Assembly: GCA_002393575.1 (NCBI GenBank)
Contig: DGSN01000071.1
Span: forward strand, 64,687-128,686
Source of the DNA: Prevotellaceae bacterium UBA4361
GTDB taxonomy: Bacteria > Bacteroidota > Bacteroidia > Bacteroidales > Bacteroidaceae
Length of the DNA stretch: 64,000 nt
Direction of reading: 5' to 3'
Shown here: piece by piece, positions 9,901 through 18,888 of the stretch
Position numbering within the stretch: position 1 is the stretch's first letter
Layout of the letters: every line of letters starts with the position of its first letter
Translations under genes and position numbers: made by a program
Notes under the pieces: generated by a model
What the model was told of the DNA's origin: nothing
The model's database searches: none
Seen by the model: only the letters and a program-made list of their open reading frames with translations

Positions 9901-10891
9901 CAACCGCTCGAAGCACACGTATCAGTTCAAGACTTGCACGACGGCGGTGGTGTCGCTCGATGCAGTGACTCGTGGATTGGGCAATGCTTCGTGTGGACCT
10001 GACGTGATGGAGAAATATGAGTTGAAGGCTGCGAACACGGCTTTCCGTTTCATCATCATCCCTCTGACGAGCGAAGTGAAAGCAGCTGATGAAGCCCGTG
10101 CCGACATGCCTGTTTGTCAACCAGTGAGTTGTGAACGACTGACCAATGGTCGCATCAAGATGAGTACACCGACCAAGAACGCCACCATCTACTATAGCAT
10201 TGATGGCGATACTTATCAGAAGTACACCAGCACCGTGCTGCATAACGATGCTTGCACCGTGAAGGCATATTGCAGTCTTGATGGAATGATGGACAGTCCT
10301 GTGATGAGCTACAACTTCGACTTGTTCATCAACAGGAGCAACTGGAAACTGGTGAGTGTGGATAGTCAGCATGGTGGCAACGAAGCGCGTCTTGCCTTCG
10401 ATGGCAATACCAACACCTTCTGGCATACGGAGTATCAAGGCTCCGAACCAACCTGTCCTCACACGCTGGTTGTCGATATGTTGAAACCTTACTGGGTGAC
10501 TGCCTTCACTTATTTGTCTCGACAGGACGGCAATCAGAATGGCATGGTGAAGGCATACGAAGTGTATCTGAGTACAGATGGCGAGACATGGGGAAGCCCT
10601 GTGGCATCGGGAGAGTTCAAGAACACCACCGCACTTCAGATTGCCACGCTGAAGACTGCCACCGTGGGACGATACTTGAAGTTTGTTGCCAAGTCGGAAA
10701 CCAACGGTCGTGCCTGGACTTCAGCTGCTGAAATCGGCATCCAGGCAAGTGGTGATGCCACAGCTATTAGCACTCCACAGGCAACGTCTGCCTCCTCTTC
10801 GGAATACTACGACTTGCAAGGCAGAAAACTCTCATCTATCCAGAACCGCAAAGGCATCTTTATCCAAAACGGGAAAAAGATTCTGCATTGA
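6929..10891 (+). CDS. Secreted GH2 beta-galactosidase-like enzyme with F5/8 C domain
   Basis: The 1320-residue protein starts at 6929 (ATG at 6938 is an alternative), because the promoter's -7 box lies at 6896-6903. A signal peptide (MKKMMGVGLLMVCVGMMAQ) is followed by the five-domain LacZ layout: sugar-binding domain, Ig-like domain, TIM barrel, and a beta-sandwich carrying the small-chain region (about 790-1070). The acid/base is Glu483 in WSFGNESG and the nucleophile Glu548 in IQCENSHSMGN. A chitobiase-type C-terminal module (about 1070-1130) and a discoidin (F5/8 type C) carbohydrate-binding domain (about 1137-1270) follow. The protein ends in the tail YYDLQGRKLS...GIFIQNGKKIL. It is far longer than E. 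coli LacZ because of these additions. It likely removes terminal beta-galactosyl or related residues from plant or host glycans outside the inner membrane. Confidence 0.93.
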   Translation: MNSMKKMMGVGLLMVCVGMMAQTGKEWDDPMVTSVNRETAHSLAIPMASEEDVSKNDLKASPYYLSLDGKWKFLWVNAPTKATAAVCAKDYNDAAWTDIDVPSSWQVWGLRHNKAWDKPLYCNVAYPFSFNESTYSVMADRPGWFTYNSSMPNPVGTYRRTFTVPADWAGRDVYVRFNGVGHGYYLWVNGQRVGYSEDSYLPSEFNITPYLVEGQNTMALQVYRFTSGSFLECQDYWRLTGIQRHCFLWAAPKSQIRDYFFTTDLDRTYTHAKANVKLWLTGVEGVENGTVEVRIKDGATTIASASAKAEAELSLDMDVEQPRLWSAETPNLYDLVLVLKDAQGKAVDIRGGKVGFREVEIRSDGALTINGRRMVFHGVNRHDFSPVDGRAISDEEIEEDIKTMKRLNINAVRTSHYPNDPVFYDLCDKYGLYVLAEANVECHANMKLSSVEKFRHAMVERSQNHVRWMRNHVCIFIWSFGNESGNGENFRYVSQAIKQLDPTRLTHYEGNSDFADVSSTMYGSYETIEWIGSSRQGKTGQKPHIQCENSHSMGNSMGNVREMFNLYEKYTCLTGEFIWDFKDQGLLTKSSTGKEYWAYGGDFGDAPNDGNFCINGLVRPDHSLTAKSYNTKKIYQPLEFHAISGRPSQFRMKNKMAFLSSAEYDVRYVVEDEEGMVLASGSINRDVAAGDSVAVTIDMPDLNAVDAAKEVFVRFYATLRENTAWAEAGYVVAEEKLQVKKAQKPMYDMTKRAAEDDELSVNDGATTITVRGKRFSATFSKAQGTISGYSYDGVSMLSKPMLLNVFRLPTDNDGRQTSSWDAMGLRKLSVKGTASEAIKSEDGRTVNVTCTSTYTGQNGTKFDVHLSFIVCVDGAIMVNSFIRPSNTGSILPKMGFRLEMPAQMEQLEWFGRGPWDSYRDRKEACLPAIYKSTVTNQQEDYILPQEHGTKQEVRWMALTNSEGSGLLFSAPDQMAASAVHFRPEDNYTDRNNRSKHTYQFKTCTTAVVSLDAVTRGLGNASCGPDVMEKYELKAANTAFRFIIIPLTSEVKAADEARADMPVCQPVSCERLTNGRIKMSTPTKNATIYYSIDGDTYQKYTSTVLHNDACTVKAYCSLDGMMDSPVMSYNFDLFINRSNWKLVSVDSQHGGNEARLAFDGNTNTFWHTEYQGSEPTCPHTLVVDMLKPYWVTAFTYLSRQDGNQNGMVKAYEVYLSTDGETWGSPVASGEFKNTTALQIATLKTATVGRYLKFVAKSETNGRAWTSAAEIGIQASGDATAISTPQATSASSSEYYDLQGRKLSSIQNRKGIFIQNGKKILH

Positions 10892-10912
10892 TGCTTTGGA
10901 GAACAATTAGAA

Positions 10913-10956
10913 AACCGAAGGCTTTGGCACGCATACGCCAAAGCCTTCGGTTGTCT
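10913..10956. terminator. Bidirectional terminator
   Basis: A perfect 16-bp stem (10913-10928 with 10937-10952, AACCGAAGGCTTTGGC arm) has an 8-nt loop and flanking A and T runs. It sits between the convergent GH2 and DUF2752 genes. Confidence 0.85.
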
Positions 10957-11346
10957 TTATATATGCAATACATTCCGGAGAATCCACCAAGCGAAGAAAA
11001 GGATGATGTAGGAGTAGAGCGTGTAGGGATGGTGGGTGAAGCGACGGAGGGAGTTGTTGCTCGGCAGGATGCAGTCGGAAAGGAGAACGAGCAGGAAGAA
11101 AGGGATGGAGAGGATGAAGAAATAGTTGTAGGAAAGGGCTTCGGAGAAATGACCGTGCAGCGCGGAATGAACGGCTCGCTGGAATCCACACGATGGGCAT
11201 TGTGTACCCGTCAGCATTCGCCACACGCATTTCGGTATGAATGGGGAGGAAGTTGAGGGATTCACTGCATAGTAAAAGACGCCTGCCAACAAGACGATGA
11301 CAAGAATGAGGAACTTGAAGGATTTAAAGGGAATCTTTGGTAACAC
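10957..11346 (-). CDS. DUF2752 membrane protein
   Basis: This 129-residue protein has three membrane segments. It carries the DUF2752 signature, CPSCGFQRAVHSALHGHF followed by A-x-x-YN, between the first and second. The function of the family is unknown; the CPxCG motif suggests a metal or redox role. It is immediately downstream of the GH115 remnant on the same strand and shares a terminator region with the GH2 gene. Confidence 0.8.
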   Translation of the reverse strand: MLPKIPFKSFKFLILVIVLLAGVFYYAVNPSTSSPFIPKCVWRMLTGTQCPSCGFQRAVHSALHGHFSEALSYNYFFILSIPFFLLVLLSDCILPSNNSLRRFTHHPYTLYSYIILFFAWWILRNVLHI

Positions 11347-11366
11347 TAAACACTAAAGACCAAACT

Positions 11367-11740
11367 TTAAAGTGAGTGAATTAGAATTTCTTGAACGGCA
11401 AGTCCTGGGTCGAGCAGATAGATGCGCAGTTGCTGCCGACCTGTTGTGGTGATGGGAATGGAACGGGAGGCATAGCCTCGGAGCACGTTCCATCGCCATT
11501 CGGCAGTGAAGTCGTTGGCATGGATGGAGAAGATTTCGGGCTGACTGTTGCCCAAACTCACTGCAAAGCGAATGTCGCGGCCTTCATACGCGTGCAGCGT
11601 TGGCAGGGTGCGAATCTCGATGGCGCTGTCACCTTCAGCCAAGTGAAGTTCATAGTCCAAATGTGGAGCCGAAGCGAGATGTTCTGACGAATAGGAAGGT
11701 GAGTCGAATGGTTGGAGCAGTACACCGTCGGTATAGTTTG
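11367..11740 (-). pseudogene. GH115 alpha-glucuronidase C-terminal remnant
   Basis: The frame encodes about 120 residues resembling the last beta-sandwich domain of family GH115 xylan alpha-glucuronidases: APHLDYELHL, IEIRTLPTLH and DIRFAVSLGNSQPEIF. The catalytic domains are missing. The open frame runs on to 11801, but those first 20 codons are the antisense of a transposase remnant (11741-11934). The gene has therefore been cut at about 11740 and only its 3' end survives. The family assignment is from motif memory. A tiny expressed peptide cannot be excluded, but enzyme activity can. Confidence 0.7.
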
Positions 11741-11934
11741 GCGATGACGGCTTCAACAAGGTCGTCGAGACCTTTGAGAACCACAACGCCACTATCATCA
11801 ACTACTTCGAGGACAGGCTCACCAATGCATCAGCAGAGTCTTTCAATGCTAAAATCAAGGCTTTCAGAACACAGTTCAGAGGGGTTGCAGACATCAGCTT
11901 CTTCATGTACAGGCTGGCAACACTTTATTCTTAA
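11741..11934 (+). pseudogene. Transposase C-terminal fragment (ISAon1/ISL3-like)
   Basis: Read on the plus strand, the segment encodes INYFEDRLTNASAESFNAKI followed by KAFRTQFRGVADISFFMYRL and a stop at 11932-11934. The TNASAESFNAKIK...FRGV pattern is the conserved C-terminus of ISL3-like/ISAon1 transposases common in Bacteroidota. There is an in-frame stop just before 11740 and no N-terminal part. It is a dead insertion-sequence remnant abutting the truncated GH115 gene. Confidence 0.75.
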
Positions 11935-12018
11935 TTAGCTCAAGCCTTACCAACCGGATAAATCCGCTGAGCCGATTTAAGTGAGAAGTGAAAAGTGAGA
12001 AGTGGAAAATGCCACCAA

Positions 12019-12486
12019 TCAATTGGAAATTATGCCTCCGAATGTGCTGGCTGTGAACCCTAATATCAAAAGAGTTACGAAGATGAGTACCCAAATAATC
12101 ACAGCACTGAGGGCTGACCAGACAGCCCATTTCTTGGCTTTCTCGGACGCATCGTAAGCGGCTTCCCTCTGTCCTACGTTCCAAAATGACTCCACCTTGA
12201 AAGCATAGACAATGGAAACAATGCCAAAAGGCAAACAGCAGAAGATGGTGGTGAGGATACCCCAAATCAGATGACTGCTTGGAGGCATTTCGTAGCCATT
12301 GTTTTGCTGCTGATAGTTCTGCTGCTGATAGTTCTGCTGCTGATAGTTCTGTTGTTGGTAACTCTGCTGTTGTTGGTAACTCTGCTGCTGTTGGTAACTC
12401 TGGTTTTCTTGCGAGGATTCTTGTTCTCCTACTGGACGTGGGTCAATTCTGTGAACGTCGTTCCGTTCGTTTTTGTCGTATGGCAT
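12019..12486 (-). CDS. CD225/dispanin-like membrane protein with Q-rich repeats
   Basis: The 155-residue protein has a hydrophilic N-terminus with tandem five-residue Gln/Tyr repeats (QQQNY and QQQSY types, about residues 30-61). Two membrane helices follow: LIWGILTTIFCCLPFGIVSIVYA-type and WSALSAVIIWVLIFV-type. The first helix, its Cys pair and the following AxxxSxxAKKW match the CD225/dispanin (interferon-induced transmembrane-like) family known in many bacteria. The molecular function is not established. The repeats are encoded by a 15-bp tandem DNA repeat (about 12300-12410), so copy number may vary between strains. Confidence 0.82.
   Translation of the reverse strand: MPYDKNERNDVHRIDPRPVGEQESSQENQSYQQQQSYQQQQSYQQQNYQQQNYQQQNYQQQNNGYEMPPSSHLIWGILTTIFCCLPFGIVSIVYAFKVESFWNVGQREAAYDASEKAKKWAVWSALSAVIIWVLIFVTLLILGFTASTFGGIISN
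12300..12410. repeat. 15-bp tandem coding repeat
   Basis: CTGCTGATAGTTCTG-like units recur in tandem inside the CD225-like gene and switch to a TTGGTAACTCTGCTG-like variant in the second half. They encode the QQQxY repeats. Confidence 0.8.
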
Positions 12487-12489
12487 AGC

Positions 12490-12650
12490 TTTTTGAATGA
12501 AGAATTAAGAATTAAAAATGAAGAATGAGGAATGAAGAATGAGAAATGAAGAATGAAGAATGAAGAATGTATTTTTCTCTGCTCTTATAATGTGTGATTT
12601 TCATTCTTCATTCGGAGCGAAGCGACATTCTTCATTCTTCATTTAAACTG
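12490..12650. repeat. Inverted heptamer arrays
   Basis: GAATGAAGAAT-type units (about 12495-12570) face CATTCTTCATTC-type units (12600-12645). The left and right arms can pair into a long imperfect hairpin. The right arm ends at the stop codon of the S46 peptidase gene. GGAGCGAAGCGAC is the same insert as at 1258 and 33780. Confidence 0.7.
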
Positions 12651-12651
12651 T

Positions 12652-14760
12652 TTATTCCAGTGTCAGTTCCTTGATGAGACGTTTTGCCTTTCCATATTTC
12701 TCGATGACGGAGAGGACATAACGTATGTCAACACCGATGCAGCGCTGGAGACGTGTGTCAAATTTCAGGTCGCTCGACATAGCTTCCCAGTTGCCATCGA
12801 AGGCAAGACCGATGAGGCGGCCCTTCTTGTCGTACATGCCCGAACCCGAGTTGCCACCCGTGATGTCGTTGTTCGTGAGGAAGCAGAGTTGCAGGTCGTT
12901 GCTCTTGCTGTCGAGGTATTTCTTGCCGAAATCGCCCTTCTTGAGCCAAGCATACACCTCTGGGATGAGTTCGTAGTCTGGGTTGTTGCCTTGCTTCTCA
13001 TATTTGTCTATGATGGACTGCGAAGGAGTGAAGCATTCGTAGGTGAGGTCTTTCGAAGGCGAATAACCCTCCACGATGCCGTAGCTCATGCGGAGTGTGA
13101 AGTTGGCATCTGGGTAGTATTCCTTGTCCTTGTTCATTTCGCGGAGCGCATCGCCCAGTAGTTGCTCGTAGTGGTCAACCTGAGAGTTTGAATGATACAT
13201 CTTGTAGAGCAAAGTGACGAGATCCACCGCATGCATGAAGATAGGGTCTTCGCCCACTTCGGCAAGGCTCTCCACCTGTGCCAAGTCAGCAGGACGGGTG
13301 AAGACGGAATTGGCATAGAGGAAGTCGGCGTAGGCATCATAGTCGCCGTGGAAGAGCGAATCCACCACCAAATAGTATTCAGGCAGAAGACTCGTGTCAG
13401 GCAATTGCTCCACGAAGTTCTTGGAGAGTGCAGCGAAAATCTTCTTGTCGGTGCTGATGTCGATGTCCTTGAACGACTTTTCCACGTCCTTCTTGAAGTC
13501 GGAACCCTTGCCTTGTGCCATGCCAACCATCTGCTTGATGACAAAGCCGATGATGTCGCTTCCGCTCCAGAAACTCTCCTGCCAGAGGTTCATGGTGAAG
13601 TCGCGCTGGAAGTTGCGAGCATATTCCTCCTTCAGTGAGTCGAGGATGCCGATGTACTTTCCTCGTTCTTCAGGCTTCTGCTTTGCCCATTCCATGATTT
13701 CCTTTTCCAGAGCCTGCTTTTCGGCAATCACACCGAGTTCCTGCAATGCCTTGTTCTGACCGATGGAGAACTTCCAGTAGTTCGAACTCTGTGCATACTT
13801 CGAAGAGTACATGATGCGGAGTGCATCCGACGAGTTCATGGCTTCGGTCATGATGGCTTGCTTCACGCCACGCACCTGAATGCGGTTGTCGTTCACCGTG
13901 CGCATCGTGTTTTCAATGCCATAGCTCGACAAGTAGCGGTCCGTACTGCCTGGATAACCGAACGTCATGCAGAGGTCGCCAGGCTGATAGCCTTGCAGCG
14001 AGATGTGGGCATACTGCACAGGTTTGTAAGGCACATTGTCCTTCGAGTATTCGGCTGGCTTGTTGTTCTTGTCAGCATAGATGCGGAACACCGAGAAGTC
14101 GCACGTCTGGCGAGGCCACATCCAGTTGTCCGTGTCGCCACCATGCTTGCCCAAGCACTGAGGCGGAGCAAACACCAAGCGCACGTCGTTGTAGCGCTGA
14201 TAGACCGACATGTAGTATTTGCTACCTTTATAATAAGGTACCACCTCGCCGTGAATGCCATTCACCGAGTCCTCGATAGCCTCTTGTAGTTGAGTGGCAA
14301 CGGAGTCGATGGTGAGCATACGCTGTGTGGCGTCCATGTCAGGAGTCACAGCAGCCAACAACTTGTCCGTCACGTCGTAAGTGTTCAAGTGGAAATCCAC
14401 GTAGAGGTCTTCGTTAGGCAGTTCGTCCTTCAGCTTCTTGGCGACGAAACCATTGCGCAGGTAGTCATGCTCCGTCGTGGAATGGTCCTGAATGGAACCA
14501 TAGCCACAGTGGTGGTTCGTGAATACCAAACCGTCGGGACTCACAACCGAACCCGAACAGAAGCCGCCAAACTGCACAATGACATTGTTGAGTGCAGGAT
14601 GCTCCGTACTGAACAACTGGTCGTGCGTCAGTTCGATACCCATAGATTGCAGGATGGAATCGGTCTTTGCCGACAAATTCGAAATCATCCACATGCCCTC
14701 ATCAGCGCGAGCACCCATGAGCGTCAGCAGTGTAATGACACTAAGAAATAGTCTTTTCAT
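12652..14760 (-). CDS. S46 dipeptidyl-peptidase, DPP7 type
   Basis: The 702-residue protein has a signal peptide (MKRLFLSVITLLTLMGARA). The S46 landmarks are present: GGFCSGSVVSPDGLVFTNHH with catalytic His at 83/84, and ITGGNSGSGM with catalytic Ser638. Eighteen residues after the Ser lies Gly in LAFDGNWE, where DPP11 enzymes have Arg. This points to DPP7-like preference for hydrophobic P1 residues rather than acidic ones. It releases dipeptides from peptide N-termini in the periplasm of asaccharolytic and peptide-using Bacteroidota. The length agrees with the family. It is monocistronic and flanked by heptamer arrays. Confidence 0.93.
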   Translation of the reverse strand: MKRLFLSVITLLTLMGARADEGMWMISNLSAKTDSILQSMGIELTHDQLFSTEHPALNNVIVQFGGFCSGSVVSPDGLVFTNHHCGYGSIQDHSTTEHDYLRNGFVAKKLKDELPNEDLYVDFHLNTYDVTDKLLAAVTPDMDATQRMLTIDSVATQLQEAIEDSVNGIHGEVVPYYKGSKYYMSVYQRYNDVRLVFAPPQCLGKHGGDTDNWMWPRQTCDFSVFRIYADKNNKPAEYSKDNVPYKPVQYAHISLQGYQPGDLCMTFGYPGSTDRYLSSYGIENTMRTVNDNRIQVRGVKQAIMTEAMNSSDALRIMYSSKYAQSSNYWKFSIGQNKALQELGVIAEKQALEKEIMEWAKQKPEERGKYIGILDSLKEEYARNFQRDFTMNLWQESFWSGSDIIGFVIKQMVGMAQGKGSDFKKDVEKSFKDIDISTDKKIFAALSKNFVEQLPDTSLLPEYYLVVDSLFHGDYDAYADFLYANSVFTRPADLAQVESLAEVGEDPIFMHAVDLVTLLYKMYHSNSQVDHYEQLLGDALREMNKDKEYYPDANFTLRMSYGIVEGYSPSKDLTYECFTPSQSIIDKYEKQGNNPDYELIPEVYAWLKKGDFGKKYLDSKSNDLQLCFLTNNDITGGNSGSGMYDKKGRLIGLAFDGNWEAMSSDLKFDTRLQRCIGVDIRYVLSVIEKYGKAKRLIKELTLE

Positions 14761-14823
14761 GTTTTTTATTTTAATTTGATTATTAATTCTTCAGTTACAG
14801 TAAGTCTCTTCATTTTACCGTAA

Positions 14824-14842
14824 GCTTCGGTTCCGCCGAAGC
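14824..14842. other. GC hairpin downstream of flippase
   Basis: GCTTCGG-ttccg-CCGAAGC forms a 7-bp stem between the flippase stop and the peptidase start. There is no T run on the minus side, so a terminator role is uncertain. Confidence 0.35.
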
Positions 14843-14855
14843 CCCTCTTCCCTTT

Positions 14856-16373
14856 TCACTTAAAAAACCTCCCCACGTAAGGCAAGCTCTTCAGCGGCAA
14901 GTCCTTCTTCACCACGTAAGCCAGGAACATGCCGATGAGCACCGTGTTGATGCCGATGCGGGCAACTGTAGGCCATTCAGCAGGCAGCATTTCCATCACC
15001 GCAAACAGCACACACGTGAGCAACAAGTAAGCCCCGATGTCCTTCAGCGGATAGTCGATAGGATTCTTCTGCTGTCCCACAAAATAGCTGAGGACCATAC
15101 TCGTGAAATAACCAGCAAACCCTCCCCAGGCACAAGCCCAATAGCCAATCTTCGGAATGAAGATGATGTTCACGGCAATCAGCACCACGCAACCAGCCAG
15201 CGAGAACCAAGCACCCCAAATCGTCTTGTCGATGAGCTTGTACCAGAACGAGAGGTTGAAATACACACCCATCATGATTTCCGCAGCCATCACAATCGGA
15301 ATCGTGCCCATCGCCTCACGGTAGCTTTTGCCAAGGATAAGTATCAGAATGTCCATGTAGCCCACGACCATCAGGAACGCCAAGAACGTGAAGATGAGGA
15401 AATACTTCATCGAAGTGGCATACATCTCCTTCGCGTCCGAGTCCTTGCTCTTCGCAAAGACAAGCGGCTCGTAGGCATAGCGGAACGCCTGCGTAATCAT
15501 CGCCATAATCATGGCAATCTTCACGCACGCACCATAGATGCCCAGTTGCACCTTGCCCTCCTCAGGGTCGGGATAGACAAACGGGAAAATCATCTTATCC
15601 ACCGTCTGGTTCAAGATGCCAGCAATACCTAACACAAGAATCGGCCACGAATAACTCAACATTCGGCGCAGCAACTTCCCGTCGAAATGCCATTGGCTGA
15701 ACATCTGCTTCATCTCAGGGATGAAGAAGAACGTGACGATGCTCGTGCAGAAAAGGTTGATACTGAACGCATAGCCCTGAATATCCTCAGGACTGTAAAG
15801 CCTGTGAACCAAGTCGTAAACCACGCCTGGCTCCGTGTGCTTGTCATAGAGCGTAGGCAGCAAGGCAAACCATATCAGGTTCAGAATGATATTGATGAAG
15901 ATGAAAAGCAGTTTCAGCGAAGCAAACTTGATAGGACGCTTCTGGAATCGCAGCAAACTGAAGAAAATAGCTTGGAACGCATCAAGCGACACCACCACCG
16001 ACATCATCCACACCCATTCGGGATGATGCTGATAGTGCAGCGATTCAGCGATACCTGGCAAGAACCCGAAGATGAACGCCAAGAACACCACGATGAGCAT
16101 ACACACCACCGTCAACGCAGTGGAAAACACCGTATTCGCCTTCTCCTTCGCATCATTCGCAAAGCGGAAGAACGTCGTTTCCATACCGAACGTGAGAATC
16201 ACGAGGATGAGTCCCGTAAACGCATACACATTCGTGATTTCCCCATATCCACCACTTGCCGACGGTATCGTCACCGTATAAAGCGGTACCAGCAGATAAT
16301 TCAGAAACCGCCCAACAATACTACTCAAACCATAGATTGCCGTATCTTTTGCTAAAGCCTTTAAGTTTGCCAT
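14856..16373 (-). CDS. Polysaccharide flippase (MATE/MOP superfamily, Wzx-like)
   Basis: This 505-residue protein has about 12-14 hydrophobic helices. Its N-terminus (KDTAIYGLSSIVGRFLNYLLVPLYT) is typical of polysaccharide-biosynthesis/oligosaccharide flippases of the MOP superfamily. It probably moves a lipid-linked saccharide across the inner membrane. No glycosyltransferase cluster surrounds it, which is usual for the conserved Bacteroidota member that stands near ruvB. The start at 16373 follows no strong alternative. Confidence 0.85.
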   Translation of the reverse strand: MANLKALAKDTAIYGLSSIVGRFLNYLLVPLYTVTIPSASGGYGEITNVYAFTGLILVILTFGMETTFFRFANDAKEKANTVFSTALTVVCMLIVVFLAFIFGFLPGIAESLHYQHHPEWVWMMSVVVSLDAFQAIFFSLLRFQKRPIKFASLKLLFIFINIILNLIWFALLPTLYDKHTEPGVVYDLVHRLYSPEDIQGYAFSINLFCTSIVTFFFIPEMKQMFSQWHFDGKLLRRMLSYSWPILVLGIAGILNQTVDKMIFPFVYPDPEEGKVQLGIYGACVKIAMIMAMITQAFRYAYEPLVFAKSKDSDAKEMYATSMKYFLIFTFLAFLMVVGYMDILILILGKSYREAMGTIPIVMAAEIMMGVYFNLSFWYKLIDKTIWGAWFSLAGCVVLIAVNIIFIPKIGYWACAWGGFAGYFTSMVLSYFVGQQKNPIDYPLKDIGAYLLLTCVLFAVMEMLPAEWPTVARIGINTVLIGMFLAYVVKKDLPLKSLPYVGRFFK

Positions 16374-16397
16374 AATCTAACCACAGATATTAAATAA

Positions 16398-16425
16398 AAC
16401 CACGAATTACACAAATTAAACGAAT
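16398..16425 (-). repeat. Inverted copy of the 28-bp ATTCGTTGAATTC repeat
   Basis: This is the reverse complement, with a few changes, of the unit found five times at 16901-17218. It lies on the other side of the GxxExxY gene, so that gene is bracketed by inverted copies. Confidence 0.75.
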
Positions 16426-16490
16426 TATAAATGAATAAATTATTGTTATATTACACTAAAAACTACGTACTCTACACTTTTGAAAAGCAA

Positions 16491-16856
16491 TTAAACAATA
16501 AATCTCTCGAATTGTAAAGAAGTTGAACCAAAATTGATGAGTATAGCAAGTTTCTTATTTGCTACTTTAGCATAATTGATAGCTTGAGCTCGATGTAAGT
16601 CGTCAAGTTCTTGCACAGCCTTGAGTTCAACAATGATATTGTCATAGCAAATGAAATCTGGTACAAACAAACTTTCCAGGCTTTTTCCTCGATAGTTTGG
16701 ATGTAGAGAAATTTCCCGTTGATAAGGGATGTCTTCATCTTTAAATTCAATTTCCAAAGCGTCTTGATATACTTTTTCTGTGAATCCACATCCCAATTCA
16801 CGATGTACTATCATTGCCGCACCAACAATCTTAAATGCTTCATCTTTATAAATCAT
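16491..16856 (-). CDS. GxxExxY-family protein (PD-(D/E)XK-like fold)
   Basis: The 121-residue protein carries the name motif GFTEKVY (Gly24, Glu27, Tyr30). A nuclease-like core follows: VPDFICYDNIIVELKA (Asp then Glu-x-Lys), fitting the PD-(D/E)XK superfamily. The biological role of the family is not established. The gene sits alone between an inverted copy of a 28-bp repeat (16398-16425) and five direct copies (16901-17218). This hints that gene and repeats travel together. It is more AT-rich than the neighbouring flippase and ruvB. Confidence 0.85.
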   Translation of the reverse strand: MIYKDEAFKIVGAAMIVHRELGCGFTEKVYQDALEIEFKDEDIPYQREISLHPNYRGKSLESLFVPDFICYDNIIVELKAVQELDDLHRAQAINYAKVANKKLAILINFGSTSLQFERFIV

Positions 16857-16900
16857 ATATAATTAGCTTATCAAATATGTGTAAAAATTATCTTATATTA

Positions 16901-17218
16901 ATTCGTTGAATTCACGTAATTCGTGGTTATAACAACCTTTCAATGAAATCTTGTAATTCAAGTTTTCTTGTCAGGTCAAGAATTAATTCGTTGAATTCGT
17001 GTAATTCGTGGTTATAACAACCTACCAATGAAATCTTGTAGTTCATGTTTTTTGTCAATCCAAGAATAAATTCGTCAAATTCGTGTAATTCGTGGTTTCG
17101 TGAAATCAGAAGTCATCGAATATGCTAATCAAACTAAGTTTAATATTTTAATAATAATTCGTTGAATTCGCGTAATTCGTGGTTTAAATACTTCGTTGAA
17201 TTCACGTAATTCGTGGTT
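16901..17218 (+). repeat. Five copies of a 28-bp repeat with tandem 85-bp duplication
   Basis: Units beginning ATTCGTTGAATTC and ending GTAATTCGTGGTT start at 16901, 16986, 17070, 17157 and 17191. The first two are embedded in an 85-bp tandem duplication that also contains CCAATGAAATCTTGTA. The sequence 17097-17123 duplicates the 3' end of ruvB with its flank (17218-17243). No cas genes are present and spacing is irregular, so it is not a CRISPR. Confidence 0.85.
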
Positions 17219-17226
17219 TCGTGAAA

Positions 17227-18267
<1,041 letters not shown>

Positions 18268-18316
18268 TTCAATCCCTGTGTTAATAACGTATATCTTTTT
18301 TGACGGTTTTAATTTG

Positions 18317-18324
18317 CAAAGTTA
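18317..18324 (-). promoter_or_regulatory. ruvB promoter -7 box
   Basis: CAAAGTTA reads TAACTTTG on the minus strand, 50 bp from the ruvB start codon. Confidence 0.6.
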
Positions 18325-18441
18325 CAACAAAAAACCGAGAACAACCGCAATCATCGCCCAAAATCCCACAGCACCCCTCCGAAACCACTGTTCACAATCT
18401 TTGCCCCTCCCTAAAATCTCTTCCTCATCCTTCCAATCCCT

Positions 18442-18780
18442 CCTTCGCTTTTACTGAAGTTTTAGTTCGGTGAAAACCAATCTTTCCTTCAATTGCACAG
18501 AACTTTTCCTTCGATTCTACTGAAAAACCGAGCCTTCGTTGTCATTCAAGCGAGCCCTCGTTTGAACTTCACCGAGCCCTCGTTTGAACGATAACGAGCC
18601 CTCGGCAACTAGTTGAATCCCAAAGAACACTTCAGTCAGTTCCCATATACGCTTCAGACAATCCCCAAAATAGCTGTGTAAACAGCATTCCCTTGTCGCA
18701 TATGTTCCCATTCTCCCAACATTCCCATTCTCCCCATTATTTCCCATTTCCCTGCCACAAAGCCTCACCATCAACTTCCA
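18442..18780. repeat. 22-bp palindrome quartet, cluster B, with extended element
   Basis: CGAGCCTTCG/CGAGCCCTCG palindromes start at 18529, 18551, 18573 and 18595, exactly 22 bp apart. Degenerate CCTTCG-type units at 18442, 18464, 18486 and 18508 precede them, again at 22 bp. Downstream come AATCCCAAAGAAC, TCAGTCAG and a CCCATT-rich tract, in the same order as the reverse complement of cluster A. The pair therefore forms a dispersed element of roughly 250-300 bp. The remaining 18268-18441 sequence shows nothing else recognisable beyond the ruvB promoter. Confidence 0.85.
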
Positions 18781-18888
18781 CTAACCAACAAGATGCTATG
18801 CTATCTCACTCTATGAATTTTAGAGGGCAAAGAAAATTTTCTGAAAAAATGTTTCGTTTTTTCTTTTTCCGTTAAAAATTCTTTTTTA

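Noticed and set aside
12652..14760. DPP11 assignment for the S46 peptidase
   Set aside because: The position 18 residues after the catalytic Ser is Gly (LAFDGNWE), where DPP11 enzymes have Arg.
16901..17218. Direct repeats as a CRISPR array
   Set aside because: Spacings are 85, 84, 87 and 34 bp, spacers are themselves partly duplicated, an inverted copy lies on the other side of a gene, and no cas gene is present.
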